Shown here one piece after another: positions 27,001 to 33,606 of a DNA stretch of 64,000 bases. Position 1 is the stretch's first letter. Each line of letters opens with the position of its first letter. The stretch spans positions 248,001-312,000 of the forward strand of contig NZ_CP119810.1 of the NCBI RefSeq assembly GCF_029338395.1. The letters are read 5' to 3'. The DNA comes from Halorussus caseinilyticus. Its GTDB lineage: Archaea > Halobacteriota > Halobacteria > Halobacteriales > Haladaptataceae. Both the position numbers and the translations under genes were made by a program. The notes below the pieces were generated by a model, which was not told the origin of the DNA, ran no database searches, and saw only the letters and a list, made by a program, of their open reading frames with translations.

Positions 27001-27441
27001 GCGGGTGAACTGGGTGGGTTGGTCCACGACCAACTCGCGGCGCTTGGGAAACACGACCACGCGCTCGCGGTCGGCCAACTTCCCCCAGTCGGTCGGGTAC
27101 CACACCACGGGGTCGTTGGACACGTCGAGTCGTTCGACGCCCTCGCCCTCCGCGAGACCCGACAGGGCGTCGTCGGTCCCGGACTGCGAGCGGTCGAGCG
27201 CGCGCGCCACCTCCTCGGCGGTGACGACGGGCCGTCCGAACTGCTCGATGGCGTCGTGGAACGCCTCCACGTCCAGACGCTTGGTCCCGTCGTCAGCGGA
27301 CTCGCCCGGCGAGTCGTCGCCGGACGAGTCCGCGACTGTCGGGCCGCCGCTTTCCCGGCAGTCGTTGGCCGGGCCGTCCGCCGAGTCGGTTTCCGGGCCG
27401 TCGCTCTCGGTGCCACCCACGCGGTCCTCGGAGTCGGTCAT
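24025..27441 (-). CDS. rad25: XPB/Rad25-like DEAD/H helicase precursor containing an intein
   Basis: 1138 residues before splicing, 656 after. A long acidic N-terminus (1-50) and an XPB-type N-terminal domain lead to Walker A GPPGSGKT (318-325), motif Ia LVPGRELAVQWREEL, and the Walker B/DECH box. The box is split: IIYDE ends the N-extein at residue 409 and CHHIPSR begins the C-extein at 892. Motif III LGLSATPVRESD and the C-terminal helicase lobe (LVVSRVGDEGIDLP, QRAGRTMRP) follow. XPB-like helicases unwind DNA in repair. Without intein splicing the ATPase cannot form. ATG at 27441 with an A/T box (gtagtaaataaac) upstream. Confidence 0.92.
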   Translation of the reverse strand: MTDSEDRVGGTESDGPETDSADGPANDCRESGGPTVADSSGDDSPGESADDGTKRLDVEAFHDAIEQFGRPVVTAEEVARALDRSQSGTDDALSGLAEGEGVERLDVSNDPVVWYPTDWGKLADRERVVVFPKRRELVVDQPTQFTRAQLSQFAHLVDTTRDGGYMYEIRQEDVWAAPFDELEDLLGTVRDVLPERSPHLEEWIESQWKRARQFVLTTHEDGYVVLEAASEDLMGNVARQRLDDGQLRAPLSDTESWVAEESVAEVKRILYEAGYPVRDERDLETGEELDVSLHLDLRDYQREWVAEFAETKSGVLVGPPGSGKTVAGMGAIEAVGGETLILVPGRELAVQWREELLAHTTLAPDQIGEYHGGTKDVRPVTIATYQTAGMDRHRQLFDQREWGLIIYDECLSGDTIIETRSGRTTFSELDENFGFDQGWNRDIDLSVRTYLPEDGNYGWTDVQGVYKTESSVRRIETNTGRTLEATPNHTHLVFDPKTGEVKERKHIEQGDFLVQPHKQTETSGSTSDAADFTKQEARAELMGWFIGDGHLNEYGDVKFAFARRAERQVEILKSLCERLDTGYSVFDNSRGDLNLWAPKLQDELNWTGASGDKASSVTVPKESYCWSQEKIGALLRGLFDAEGSVDKKGRIQFNSVSERLAMDVTLLLQKLGILSRTFEIERDNEAHNDIYRVTIPSYYGDRFEEQIGFQLRHKAERVCGGESPATGLPVGPYLQQLKEEINLTNDQIAEMCGVASVTISDVINGKYRLGQRHIHTLATSLRRYADEDMGAPKEIRERHNITYSELAEVADSPQATVYKRFQREEEATIQTTVDIAKRRRNVARKHADRLEKLQGLTFVEVTDVESIGTKTVYDFETESHTFLADGFLTHNCHHIPSRVFRRSAELQSKHRLGLSATPVRESDDEEEIFTLIGPPIGTDWDALFEAGYVQEPEVQIRYVPWDDETYRHEYGSADGHEKRQIAASNPAKVEEIRHLRTEHPHAKALIFVEYLDQGEELAEALNVPFISGEMRHARRQHLLQEFTSGERDTLVVSRVGDEGIDLPDAELAIVASGLGGSRRQGAQRAGRTMRPTGNARMYVLATRGTTEEDFARRRMQHLSAKGVRVTEQSAEAVEDRRP
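24769..26214 (-). mobile_element. intein of 482 residues with LAGLIDADG homing endonuclease
   Basis: Runs from Cys codon 26212-26214 (CLSGDT, block A) to Asn codon 24769-24771 (FLTHN, block G), with Cys as +1 extein residue. Block B is LEATPNHTHLVF. Two LAGLIDADG-type motifs, LMGWFIGDGHL and LLRGLFDAEGSV, mark an intact-looking DOD homing endonuclease. Two HTH segments (LTNDQIAEMCGVASVTISDV and ITYSELAEVADSPQATVYKR) lie between the endonuclease and block F. Base and codon use are clearly lower in GC than the exteins, consistent with later arrival by homing. The insertion point lies inside the most conserved helicase motif. Confidence 0.93.
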
Positions 27442-27603
27442 CGGACCGTCTTAGGCGGGTAGTAAATAAACGGCTTTTGTTACAAACGCTGTTTAACTCC
27501 TGCCTAATACGACCTTGTTTTTCCGACAGATGGCCACAAGATTTATTTCTATACATTGACAATCAGAGTAAACTTTGAGTAGTGGGGGTTTGAGGTGGCA
27601 GGT

Positions 27604-27747
27604 ATGGACACGGGAATCGCGGCCATCGAACGCTGTGCGTACTGCCGGGAGTACGTTCCGATTACGGTCTTACCAGTCGCCCCTGACGACGGGCCGATTT
27701 CGGCTGAGGTGGCTGTCTGCGAGGAGTGCAGAACCGACGGACGCTGA
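27604..27747 (+). CDS. 47-residue zinc-knuckle micro-protein
   Basis: MDTGIAAIERCAYCREYVPI begins the protein, which ends CEECRTDGR. Two CxxC pairs (CAYC and CEEC), 25 residues apart, form a likely single zinc site, as in the small zinc-finger proteins common in haloarchaea. Strong A/T-rich sequence 27535-27580 upstream could hold the promoter. A 12-bp hairpin (27777-27803) follows the stop by 29 bp and could end the transcript. The long overlapping frame 27575-28588 is rejected because it lacks family features in this part. Confidence 0.7.
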   Translation: MDTGIAAIERCAYCREYVPITVLPVAPDDGPISAEVAVCEECRTDGR

Positions 27748-27776
27748 CGACGCGGGCGGCGCGGCCGACGCGCACG

Positions 27777-27803
27777 CGCCTCGGCCGGAGACCGGCCGAG
27801 GCG
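27777..27803. terminator. GC-rich hairpin after the micro-protein gene
   Basis: Arms 27777-27788 and 27792-27803 (cgcctcggccgg / ccggccgaggcg) pair exactly around aga. No T-run follows, so calling it a terminator is an inference from its place after a stop codon. Confidence 0.4.
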
Positions 27804-28003
27804 GGTCTCGTTCGCGGACGAGTAGCCCCTGCCAGAGTCGCTCTGGACCGGTGGCGTCGGTCACCGCCGACGCGGACACGCTTCGGGCGGGGTCGTCCCA
27901 CCGCCGCTACCGGCCGGTTAACTCTCGCTTACCGTTTCGTTTTCGGCCCTTGGCGGTCGAACCGCACCGTGGGTATAACTACCCGTCCGTCGTGGCCGGA
28001 ACC

Positions 28004-28588
28004 GTGACTCCTCGAGACGTTCGCACGCTCGGCGTTCTCGTCGTCGCGTTCGGACTCGCGGGCGGCGGGGTACTCGCAACCGCGGCCCCGTTCGGCGCGG
28101 TGACGGACGCGGCGGCGACGGACGCCGCCCCGACCGAAATCGACTCGTGTACGACTATCGACGACTCCGGTACCTACGTCCTGACCAGCGACATCGAGAA
28201 CGGCGGCAAGACCGCCATCTCGAAGGCCTGCATCGAAATCACCGCCGACGGCGTGACCTTCGACGGCGGCGGCCACCTTGTGGACGGTCGGGGCGTAAGC
28301 CACACCAAAGGCGTCGCCGTCGCGGGCGCTGAGGGCGTCACGATTCGGAACGTCTCGGTGGCCGACTGGCACTCGGGCGTCCTCGTCACCGAGGGGTCGT
28401 CGGCGACGGTCCGGAACGTAGAGACGTTCTCGAACGCTTACGGCGTCCGACTGGAGAACGCGACCGGCGCGACGGTCGAGAACAGCACCATCTCGGACAA
28501 CCTCGTCGGCGTCTCGGCCGCGGGCGAGAACGTGACGCTCACGGAAAACGACTTCTCGGGTAACGCAATCGAGGTCCAGCGCGACTGA
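28004..28588 (+). CDS. short secreted NosD-like beta-helix protein
   Basis: 194 residues from a GTG at 28004; a clear TATA box (gggtataact, 27971-27980) lies 28 bp upstream, so the transcript is leaderless. Signal peptide LGVLVVAFGLAGGGVLATAA, then DSCTTIDDSGTYVLTSDIEN, the same opening as the longer protein at 22747-23913, and about five beta-helix turns (VTIRNVSVADWHSGVLVTEG; GVRLENATGATVENSTISDN). Probably a surface glycan-binding or structural protein; half the length of its paralogue. Confidence 0.8.
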   Translation: MTPRDVRTLGVLVVAFGLAGGGVLATAAPFGAVTDAAATDAAPTEIDSCTTIDDSGTYVLTSDIENGGKTAISKACIEITADGVTFDGGGHLVDGRGVSHTKGVAVAGAEGVTIRNVSVADWHSGVLVTEGSSATVRNVETFSNAYGVRLENATGATVENSTISDNLVGVSAAGENVTLTENDFSGNAIEVQRD

Positions 28589-28696
28589 TTCGGCTTCCCT
28601 GACGGTTTTCGCGGATATTTTTATTTAGAAACGAGCCACGACCCACCGGAACGTAGCACTCGGCGTTTAAGTCCGCCGACCGCGTAGGTCCGCGAC

Positions 28697-29020
28697 ATGT
28701 CCGACAGTCCCTTCGAGACGACCTTTTGCGTCGGCGAAGTCGTGGACGCCGAGTCGTTCCCCGAGACGAACAAGCCCGAGATGGCGATTCTGCGAATCGA
28801 CCTCGGCGACGAGGAAGTCCAGTCGGTCGCTCAGACCGGGTACAACTACGACCCCGGCGAGTTGGTGGGTCGGCAGGTTCTCTGCGCGACGAATCTCGGG
28901 TCGGTCCGAATCGCGGGCGAGAAGAGCGAAGTGCTGACCGTCGGCGTCCCCGACGAGGAGGGCCACCCGGTGTTGGTGGGTCCCGACGAGGACGTTCCCC
29001 TCGGCGGGGCGCTCTACTGA
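28697..29020 (+). CDS. tRNA-binding-domain (CsaA-like) protein
   Basis: 107 residues covering one OB-fold tRNA-binding domain (PF01588-type): CVGEVVDAESFPETNKPEMA, ILRIDLGDEE, VGRQVLCATNLGSVRIAGEK. Similar free-standing domains (CsaA, Trbp111) bind tRNA structure or act as chaperones; the CsaA group is most alike in length. Cytosolic. It is convergent with the GH5-like gene. Confidence 0.8.
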   Translation: MSDSPFETTFCVGEVVDAESFPETNKPEMAILRIDLGDEEVQSVAQTGYNYDPGELVGRQVLCATNLGSVRIAGEKSEVLTVGVPDEEGHPVLVGPDEDVPLGGALY

Positions 29021-29039
29021 CCCTCGCCGGGCGTCCCCG

Positions 29040-30245
29040 CTACTGACTTCCGAAGGCGTGGCGCTTGACCTTCGTCGCCCACTCGGGCCACTCGCGGCGT
29101 TGTTCGAGGTCCACCACGGGGTCGCCCGACATCGCCTTGATTGCCTTCGCGTCGGCCTCGTTCCACACCGCGCCGTCCTCGTGGAACAGGCCGTTGATGA
29201 TGCCGCGCTTGCGCATGTACCGGACGTAGGCCGGTTTGACCATCAGCGACCAGAAGAAGTTGCCGACGCCGTGCTGGTGGATGACCGGCGCGATGGAGGC
29301 GTAGTCGGGTTGCCACTCTTCTACCGTTTCGTTGCTACCCCACCCGTAGTTGGCGATGCGTTGCCACTCGGTCAGGTAGACCGGCATGTCCAAGTCCTCG
29401 CCGAGTCGCTTGGCGTCCGGGAGCAGGTCGTGGTAGATGTCGCGGTTGCTCGGGAAGTTGTAGTGAAACTGGAGTACGTCGGCCCCCCAATCGACGTAAT
29501 CGGCGTTGTTGGCGAGACTGGTCGAACCGACGGTCAGCGGGACCGACCCCCGGTTCTCGGCCAGCGTCTCGAACATCCCCTTCGAGAACTGCTTTATCTT
29601 CGGGAGCCATCCGGGTTCGTTCATCGCTTCGATGGCGAGCAGTCGGTCGTCGTCCTTCCAGCGGTCCATGAACCACCTGACGAACTCCCGCGGTTCGTCC
29701 CACTTGTCGGGGTTCTGAATCACGGGACTCGACGGCGACTGGACCGGCGGCGCGGTCAGCGGGTCGGTGTCGTGGAGGTTCTTCTCGGTGGGTTCCTTGC
29801 CGACGCTCTCGAACAGGCCGAACAGCACTTCGATTCCCCTGTCGTCGGCCGCGGTCAGGAAGTGGTCGATGGACCGCTCCAGTTTCTCCGGGTTCTCTAA
29901 CCACTGCTCGTAACTGACCCACGTCCGGATGGCGTTGATGTTTATCTGCTCGGCGTACCCGAGGTCACGCTCTATGACCTTCTCGTCGTAGCCGTGCCAC
30001 ATCTGGAACGTGTTCCACGCCCGCGCGGGGACGTAGAGCGCGCCGCGAACGTCCACCGGTTCGACGTTGGCCTGCGCCATCCTCTCGGTCGTGTCCGGGG
30101 TGGTCGAGGCCGGGTTTCCGTTCCCCTCGGCGGAGCCACTTCGCTGGCGGCGGTCCCCAGTCGGTGCGGCGCACCCCGCAATCCCCACGAGTCCGGCCGA
30201 TACGCTCGCTCCCAGAAACTGCCGACGAGTCTGCCGACGGTTCAT
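29040..30245 (-). CDS. Tat-exported GH5-like glycoside hydrolase (lipoprotein)
   Basis: 401 residues from the ATG at 30245. The N-terminus NRRQTRRQFLGASVSAGLVG then IAGC is a twin-arginine signal with a lipobox Cys. A linker rich in Ser/Gly/Asn leads to a TIM-barrel domain: NINAIRTWVSYEQW, AIEAMNEPGWLP with the putative acid/base Glu in NEP, and MPVYLTEWQRIA with the putative nucleophile Glu. This fits mannanase/cellulase-like GH5 (clan GH-A) enzymes. It would be lipid-anchored outside the cell and cleave beta-glycans; the substrate is unknown. Confidence 0.75.
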   Translation of the reverse strand: MNRRQTRRQFLGASVSAGLVGIAGCAAPTGDRRQRSGSAEGNGNPASTTPDTTERMAQANVEPVDVRGALYVPARAWNTFQMWHGYDEKVIERDLGYAEQININAIRTWVSYEQWLENPEKLERSIDHFLTAADDRGIEVLFGLFESVGKEPTEKNLHDTDPLTAPPVQSPSSPVIQNPDKWDEPREFVRWFMDRWKDDDRLLAIEAMNEPGWLPKIKQFSKGMFETLAENRGSVPLTVGSTSLANNADYVDWGADVLQFHYNFPSNRDIYHDLLPDAKRLGEDLDMPVYLTEWQRIANYGWGSNETVEEWQPDYASIAPVIHQHGVGNFFWSLMVKPAYVRYMRKRGIINGLFHEDGAVWNEADAKAIKAMSGDPVVDLEQRREWPEWATKVKRHAFGSQ

Positions 30246-30353
30246 TGACACCTGCCACGACACCATCCGGTGTAAAAGTGTGCTTACGTTGCGCGATAGG
30301 TCCCGCCTTACGAACCGTATAACGCCGTATTTCCCCGGAGACGGGGGTTGGGA

Positions 30354-30635
30354 CTATCGCGTCCCCCGGAAGACGATTTCGGCGTCGCACTCCGGACAGA
30401 CGCCGCGGTCGGCGTCGAACTCGGCCTGACAGAACGAGCAGACGTGTTCGTCGTCCCGGTCCGGGTCGGTGGCGTCGTCGCTCGCGGAGTCGGTTCGATT
30501 CGTCGTCGCCTCGGCGGGGTCGCTCGTGGACGATTGGGCCGCGCCGGGTCGAGCGTCCGCCGTCGTCCGCGATTGGTCGCCTTTGCGCGTTTCGTCGCCG
30601 CCTCGCAGTCCGCGCGTGATGTCTTTCAGGTCCAT
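30354..30635 (-). CDS. zinc-ribbon protein with disordered N-terminus
   Basis: 93 residues. About 60 polar residues rich in Asp, Ser and Thr precede HVCSFCQAEFDADRGVCPEC, a CxxC/CxxC zinc ribbon at the C-terminus. Function unknown. Start 30635 (MDLKDITRGLRGG) is chosen over upstream in-frame codons. Confidence 0.6.
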   Translation of the reverse strand: MDLKDITRGLRGGDETRKGDQSRTTADARPGAAQSSTSDPAEATTNRTDSASDDATDPDRDDEHVCSFCQAEFDADRGVCPECDAEIVFRGTR

Positions 30636-30740
30636 GCCACGTATCTCTCTGCACCACGATTCCATTGTTATGGCGCGCCTTACCCGGCGTAACAAGAGCC
30701 TATCGGCCCGCAAGTCGAACTTAGCGGCCGGACGAGGCAA

Positions 30741-30770
30741 GCCGGGCCGACCGAAATCGGTCGGCCCGGC
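30741..30770. repeat. GC-rich hairpin sharing arms with the one at 63631-63660
   Basis: Arms 30741-30754 and 30757-30770 pair exactly around aa. The outer 12 bases, gccgggccgacc and ggtcggcccggc, are identical to the centre of the palindrome at 63631-63660. It lies 3' of the minus-strand gene that ends at 30819. Confidence 0.75.
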
Positions 30771-30818
30771 GAGACCGGGCTAACGGCGTCCGGTAGTCGG
30801 CGGGGTCGATTCGCCCCG

Positions 30819-31118
30819 TCAGTCGAACCGCCGGAGGACCGCGCGGGCCGAGTAGAGCGCCAGCAGGGGGAGCGCGGCGGGCGCGACGACGGCCGTCGCA
30901 CCGACCGCGAGCAGAGCGGCGGGGTGAGCGTGCAGGGTCGTCAAGACCAGAGCGAGCGAGAGGGTGATGGCCGTCGCCGCCGCCGCGAACGTCGCGGCGG
31001 CGGCGAGGGCGACTGCCGCCGTCGGGACGTAGCCCTCGGCGGCGTCGAGCGGTCGGGTGGCGGCGTCTCGCAGGGTCGTTCTGGTGAGTCGTTCGGGCGT
31101 GTACTGCGTGTATCGCAT
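30819..31118 (-). CDS. small membrane protein, unknown
   Basis: 99 residues. A polar N-terminus (MRYTQYTPERLTRTTLRDAA) is followed by two or three Ala-rich membrane segments (VALAAAATFAAAATAITLSL; LLAVGATAVVAPAALPLLAL). No family recognised. It lies 129 bp after the 101-residue unknown gene in the same direction and may share its transcript. Confidence 0.55.
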   Translation of the reverse strand: MRYTQYTPERLTRTTLRDAATRPLDAAEGYVPTAAVALAAAATFAAAATAITLSLALVLTTLHAHPAALLAVGATAVVAPAALPLLALYSARAVLRRFD

Positions 31119-31247
31119 GGGTGTGAGTTCGGCAGGGTTGGTCGGTGTTCGATGCGTCGTGCGCGCCGGGTCCGTCGGCAGTCGTGCCGACCGGTCTGGG
31201 CGTCCTCTGCCGCCGCGAGGCCCGAGTCCGGCCGATTCCGGCCGGAC

Positions 31248-31553
31248 TCAGGCCGACTGGTCGGTCTCGACGGCGGTGACGGCCCGGACGCCGAACTGGT
31301 CGGCGACGGTCTCCCGGACCGCCGCCCGTTCGTCCTCGACCGAATCGTCGAGGTGGACGTGCAGGCGGACCGAGGCGTCCACTCGGAGGTCGTTGAGCGT
31401 CGGTGTGACGCCCGAGATGTCCACGACCTCCGTGCGGTCTACCGCGGCGCTCCGGCCGAGGACGGTGACGATGCCGTCCTGTAGCGTGCCGTCGTCGCCG
31501 CGGGGAACTTGGATTTCGAGGTCTGCTGTCGCGTCGATGGTGGGTGCGGTCAT
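31248..31553 (-). CDS. hypothetical acidic protein
   Basis: 101 residues. Contains LEIQVPRGDDGTLQDGIVTV, VVDISGVTPTLNDLRVDASV and RLHVHLDDSVEDERAAVRET, an alternating beta-alpha-beta pattern suggesting a small ferredoxin-like fold. No family recognised. No TATA box at the usual distance, so it may be read from the promoter near 32090, leaving a leader of about 500 nt. Confidence 0.55.
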   Translation of the reverse strand: MTAPTIDATADLEIQVPRGDDGTLQDGIVTVLGRSAAVDRTEVVDISGVTPTLNDLRVDASVRLHVHLDDSVEDERAAVRETVADQFGVRAVTAVETDQSA

Positions 31554-32221
31554 GGTGATTCGTGTCGGTGTGGTTGGGTGTGTTCGGTCGCGGCCGGTGC
31601 GGTCGGTGTCTCCCGTCGAGTGTTCGCTCGCGGCCGCGAGACGCGGCGCTATCGGGAGCGCAGATGTGTCTGGTTGGTGGGAACCGACTCGCGGAGGCGA
31701 CTCGCGGCTACCGGGTCGGTGCGCCGGAGAAAGACGTGGCCGAACGGACCACGCTCCCGACGCACGCCGCTCGCTTCCGAGTCGTGAGTTCGAGAGGAAG
31801 CGAGTCGACCCGGCGTCACGCGGCCGACGGGAGTGAACTCCCGTCGGCGTCCGCGAACGCCTTACGCGGTCGGGGTGGTCCGTTCGAGGCGATACCCACT
31901 CTCGCCCGTATTACCCACCCGACCGGCGTGCTTGCCCCAAGCCGGAATCGCTCCGGCAGAGGGACCCGACGCCGCGGAGACGGACCTAACGCTGTCGGCC
32001 GAAGTGCCGAAAGCGTCGGTCGGGGTGGGTAGGCAGTTCATGGGTGTCACCTCGCGCGCCCGGTCGTTCCGGGCGGCTGATGTATCTCTTGCTATAACCG
32101 GTTATCTATTAAAACTGATTGAGCTACGTTGGCACGCGTCACGCGATTGGCGGGTGCGCTCTCTCGCAGGGTGAACGCTTATGCGTGATACTCTCTAACA
32201 ATACCGTACGGACCGATTCAC
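31554..32221. other. gene-free, hairpin-rich stretch; candidate long leader or structured RNA
   Basis: No supported gene. Hairpins: 31627-31640 (14-bp palindrome), 31652-31660 with 31752-31760, 31823-31833 with 31838-31848 (11 bp, tgaa loop). A minus-strand TATA-like box (aaccggttatagcaag, about 32088-32103) could start a transcript at about 32066 running toward the 101-residue gene. A plus-strand box near 32190 probably serves the gene at 32222. I tested RNase P, SRP and cobalamin-riboswitch signatures by eye and found none. Confidence 0.4.
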
Positions 32222-32656
32222 ATGGCTCGCACGGCCTATCTGACGAGCGCTCTCGTGACCGGGGTGGTACTGCTCGCGGTCTGGGTGGCCGTCGCTCGGA
32301 TGGAGGAGTGGCGACACTACGACCGGTCGGCGTCCGAGACGCCCGCCCGACCCGGCGAAACCGGCGCGTCCGAGTCGGTCGGCGCGTGGGTCGCTGGCTT
32401 CCTCCTGTTGGTCCTCGTCGCGGGCGGCGGCGCGGTGTTACTGGTCAGCGACCCCGCCGTGGCGTCCGCCGTCGGGAGTTGGGTCGCACTGGCGGTGGTT
32501 TTCGCCGTCGTCCTCGTCGGGTTCCTGCTGTGGGGAACCTACAGTTCCGCGCGCTTTCGGGGCCTCCGGAGCGCGCAGGCCGCACTCCTGAGCGCGTGGC
32601 TGTTCGGGTCGCTGTTCGTCGCGGCCGTCGCAGTCAAACTCGTTCTCGCGGGGTGA
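32222..32656 (+). CDS. four-helix membrane protein beside the oxidase locus
   Basis: 144 residues. Four hydrophobic segments: LTSALVTGVVLLAVWVAVA, GAWVAGFLLLVLVAGGGAVL, WVALAVVFAVVLVGFLLWG and AWLFGSLFVAAVAVKLVLA. No family recognised. Its place directly before a zinc-finger membrane protein and near the cytochrome oxidase genes suggests a role in the respiratory chain or oxidase assembly. Confidence 0.6.
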   Translation: MARTAYLTSALVTGVVLLAVWVAVARMEEWRHYDRSASETPARPGETGASESVGAWVAGFLLLVLVAGGGAVLLVSDPAVASAVGSWVALAVVFAVVLVGFLLWGTYSSARFRGLRSAQAALLSAWLFGSLFVAAVAVKLVLAG

Positions 32657-32663
32657 CGACGTG

Positions 32664-32951
32664 ATGGTCGTCTCTGACTCCGAGGTTCGCGTCCCCGACG
32701 CCGAGACGCCCGCCCGGTGCCCCCACTGTCGCCGCCCGTTCCGGACCGAGCGACTGCGCGCGCTCCACGTCGGCGACTCCCACGCCGAGGACTGCTCGGC
32801 CGACCAGCGCGAGGCCTACGACGCGGCGCTGGAAGCCGAACGCGAAGACCTGTTCGTCTACCATCTGAAGGTGGTCGCGGGACTGGTCGCGGTGTACGCC
32901 TTCTTCTTCTTCACGTATCTGGCGGTGTCGATGGTACAGGCTTCGGGGTGA
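32664..32951 (+). CDS. zinc-finger single-pass membrane protein (DUF7410-like)
   Basis: 95 residues. CPHCRRPFRTERLRALHVGD then SH is a C2H2-type finger (C-x2-C-x12-H-x4-H), followed by a helix and a C-terminal membrane segment KVVAGLVAVYAFFFFTYLAV. This finger-plus-helix plan is seen next to haem-copper oxidase genes in haloarchaea. ATG at 32664 (a GTG directly before) is 7 bp after the preceding stop, so the two genes are one unit. Confidence 0.65.
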   Translation: MVVSDSEVRVPDAETPARCPHCRRPFRTERLRALHVGDSHAEDCSADQREAYDAALEAEREDLFVYHLKVVAGLVAVYAFFFFTYLAVSMVQASG

Positions 32952-33032
32952 ACCGGCCGTCGCTCGCCTCGGGGGTTCCGACCGGTACTGTTATACGTTA
33001 ACCTATCTCACTACGGGTACGGCAGATTCCAG

Positions 33033-33311
33033 ATGTCGCACAAACGAGGTCGAATTCGGAGCGCGGACGAAGAGATTCTCGAAGGCTTCCACCGCACGCA
33101 ACCGGACTACGTTCCGTTCGTGGCGAATCGGCTCGGCCTCCACCTCGACTACGCCGACGAGCGGTGCGCCCGACTCACGGAGTTCGGACTGTTAGAGCGC
33201 GTGACGGGCGAGGCCGTCTACCGCGTGACGGAACTCGGGGAGCGGTATCTCGCTGGCGAGGTGGACGCCGCCGACTTCGCGGCCGACGGCGGGCGAGCGA
33301 CGGGCGACTGA
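33033..33311 (+). CDS. winged-helix DNA-binding protein (PhiH1-repressor-like)
   Basis: 92 residues. ADEEILEGFHRTQPDYVPFV, NRLGLHLDYADERCARLTEF and GLLERVTGEAVYRVTELGER form a winged helix: two helices, recognition helix and wing. This matches the small haloarchaeal repressor-like group. Its position, convergent with the oxidase operon, makes it a possible local regulator, but that is inference. Confidence 0.7.
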   Translation: MSHKRGRIRSADEEILEGFHRTQPDYVPFVANRLGLHLDYADERCARLTEFGLLERVTGEAVYRVTELGERYLAGEVDAADFAADGGRATGD

Positions 33312-33340
33312 CCGAGGGGCGACTCCGGTGACGACGCCGA

Positions 33341-33604
33341 CTACAGTATCGAGTACGCCGCCGCAGTCGTGAGCGCCAGCGCCGCCAGCAGACCGACGAA
33401 CATCGTGAACGACACCGACCGGGGTTCCCACTTGAGGTGCTGGTAGTACCACGCCACCAAAAGCGCCTTCACGAACGACAGGGCGATGATGACCCAGAAC
33501 GCTCTCCAGTAGGGCAGGCCGCCCGACTGCTCGACGAGAACCTGCGCGGTTGCGAACGCGAACAACACGACGTAAATCGCGGTGTAGAGTTTGATTCTGG
33601 TCAT
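33341..33604 (-). CDS. cytochrome c oxidase subunit IV-like protein
   Basis: 87 residues with three membrane helices (LYTAIYVVLFAFATAQVLVE, FWVIIALSFVKALLVAWYYQ, SFTMFVGLLAALALTTAAAY). The segment KALLVAWYYQHLKWEPRS is typical of prokaryotic subunit IV (CyoD/CtaF type), which helps assemble or stabilise the oxidase. Its ATG (33604) is 2 bp after the stop of the fused subunit I+III gene; one operon. Confidence 0.85.
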   Translation of the reverse strand: MTRIKLYTAIYVVLFAFATAQVLVEQSGGLPYWRAFWVIIALSFVKALLVAWYYQHLKWEPRSVSFTMFVGLLAALALTTAAAYSIL

Positions 33605-33606
33605 GA

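Noticed and set aside
31862-32050. 62-codon minus-strand frame after the possible promoter near 32090
   Set aside because: Low-complexity Ser/Thr/Pro start, GTG start only, no recognised family; the hairpins in the same DNA explain the GC pattern equally well.
31560-32060. Known large RNAs (RNase P RNA, SRP RNA, cobalamin riboswitch)
   Set aside because: The conserved cores I would expect, such as GAGGAAAGUC of RNase P, the GGAAG/GAGCAG loops of SRP RNA or the cobalamin B12 box, are not present on either strand.
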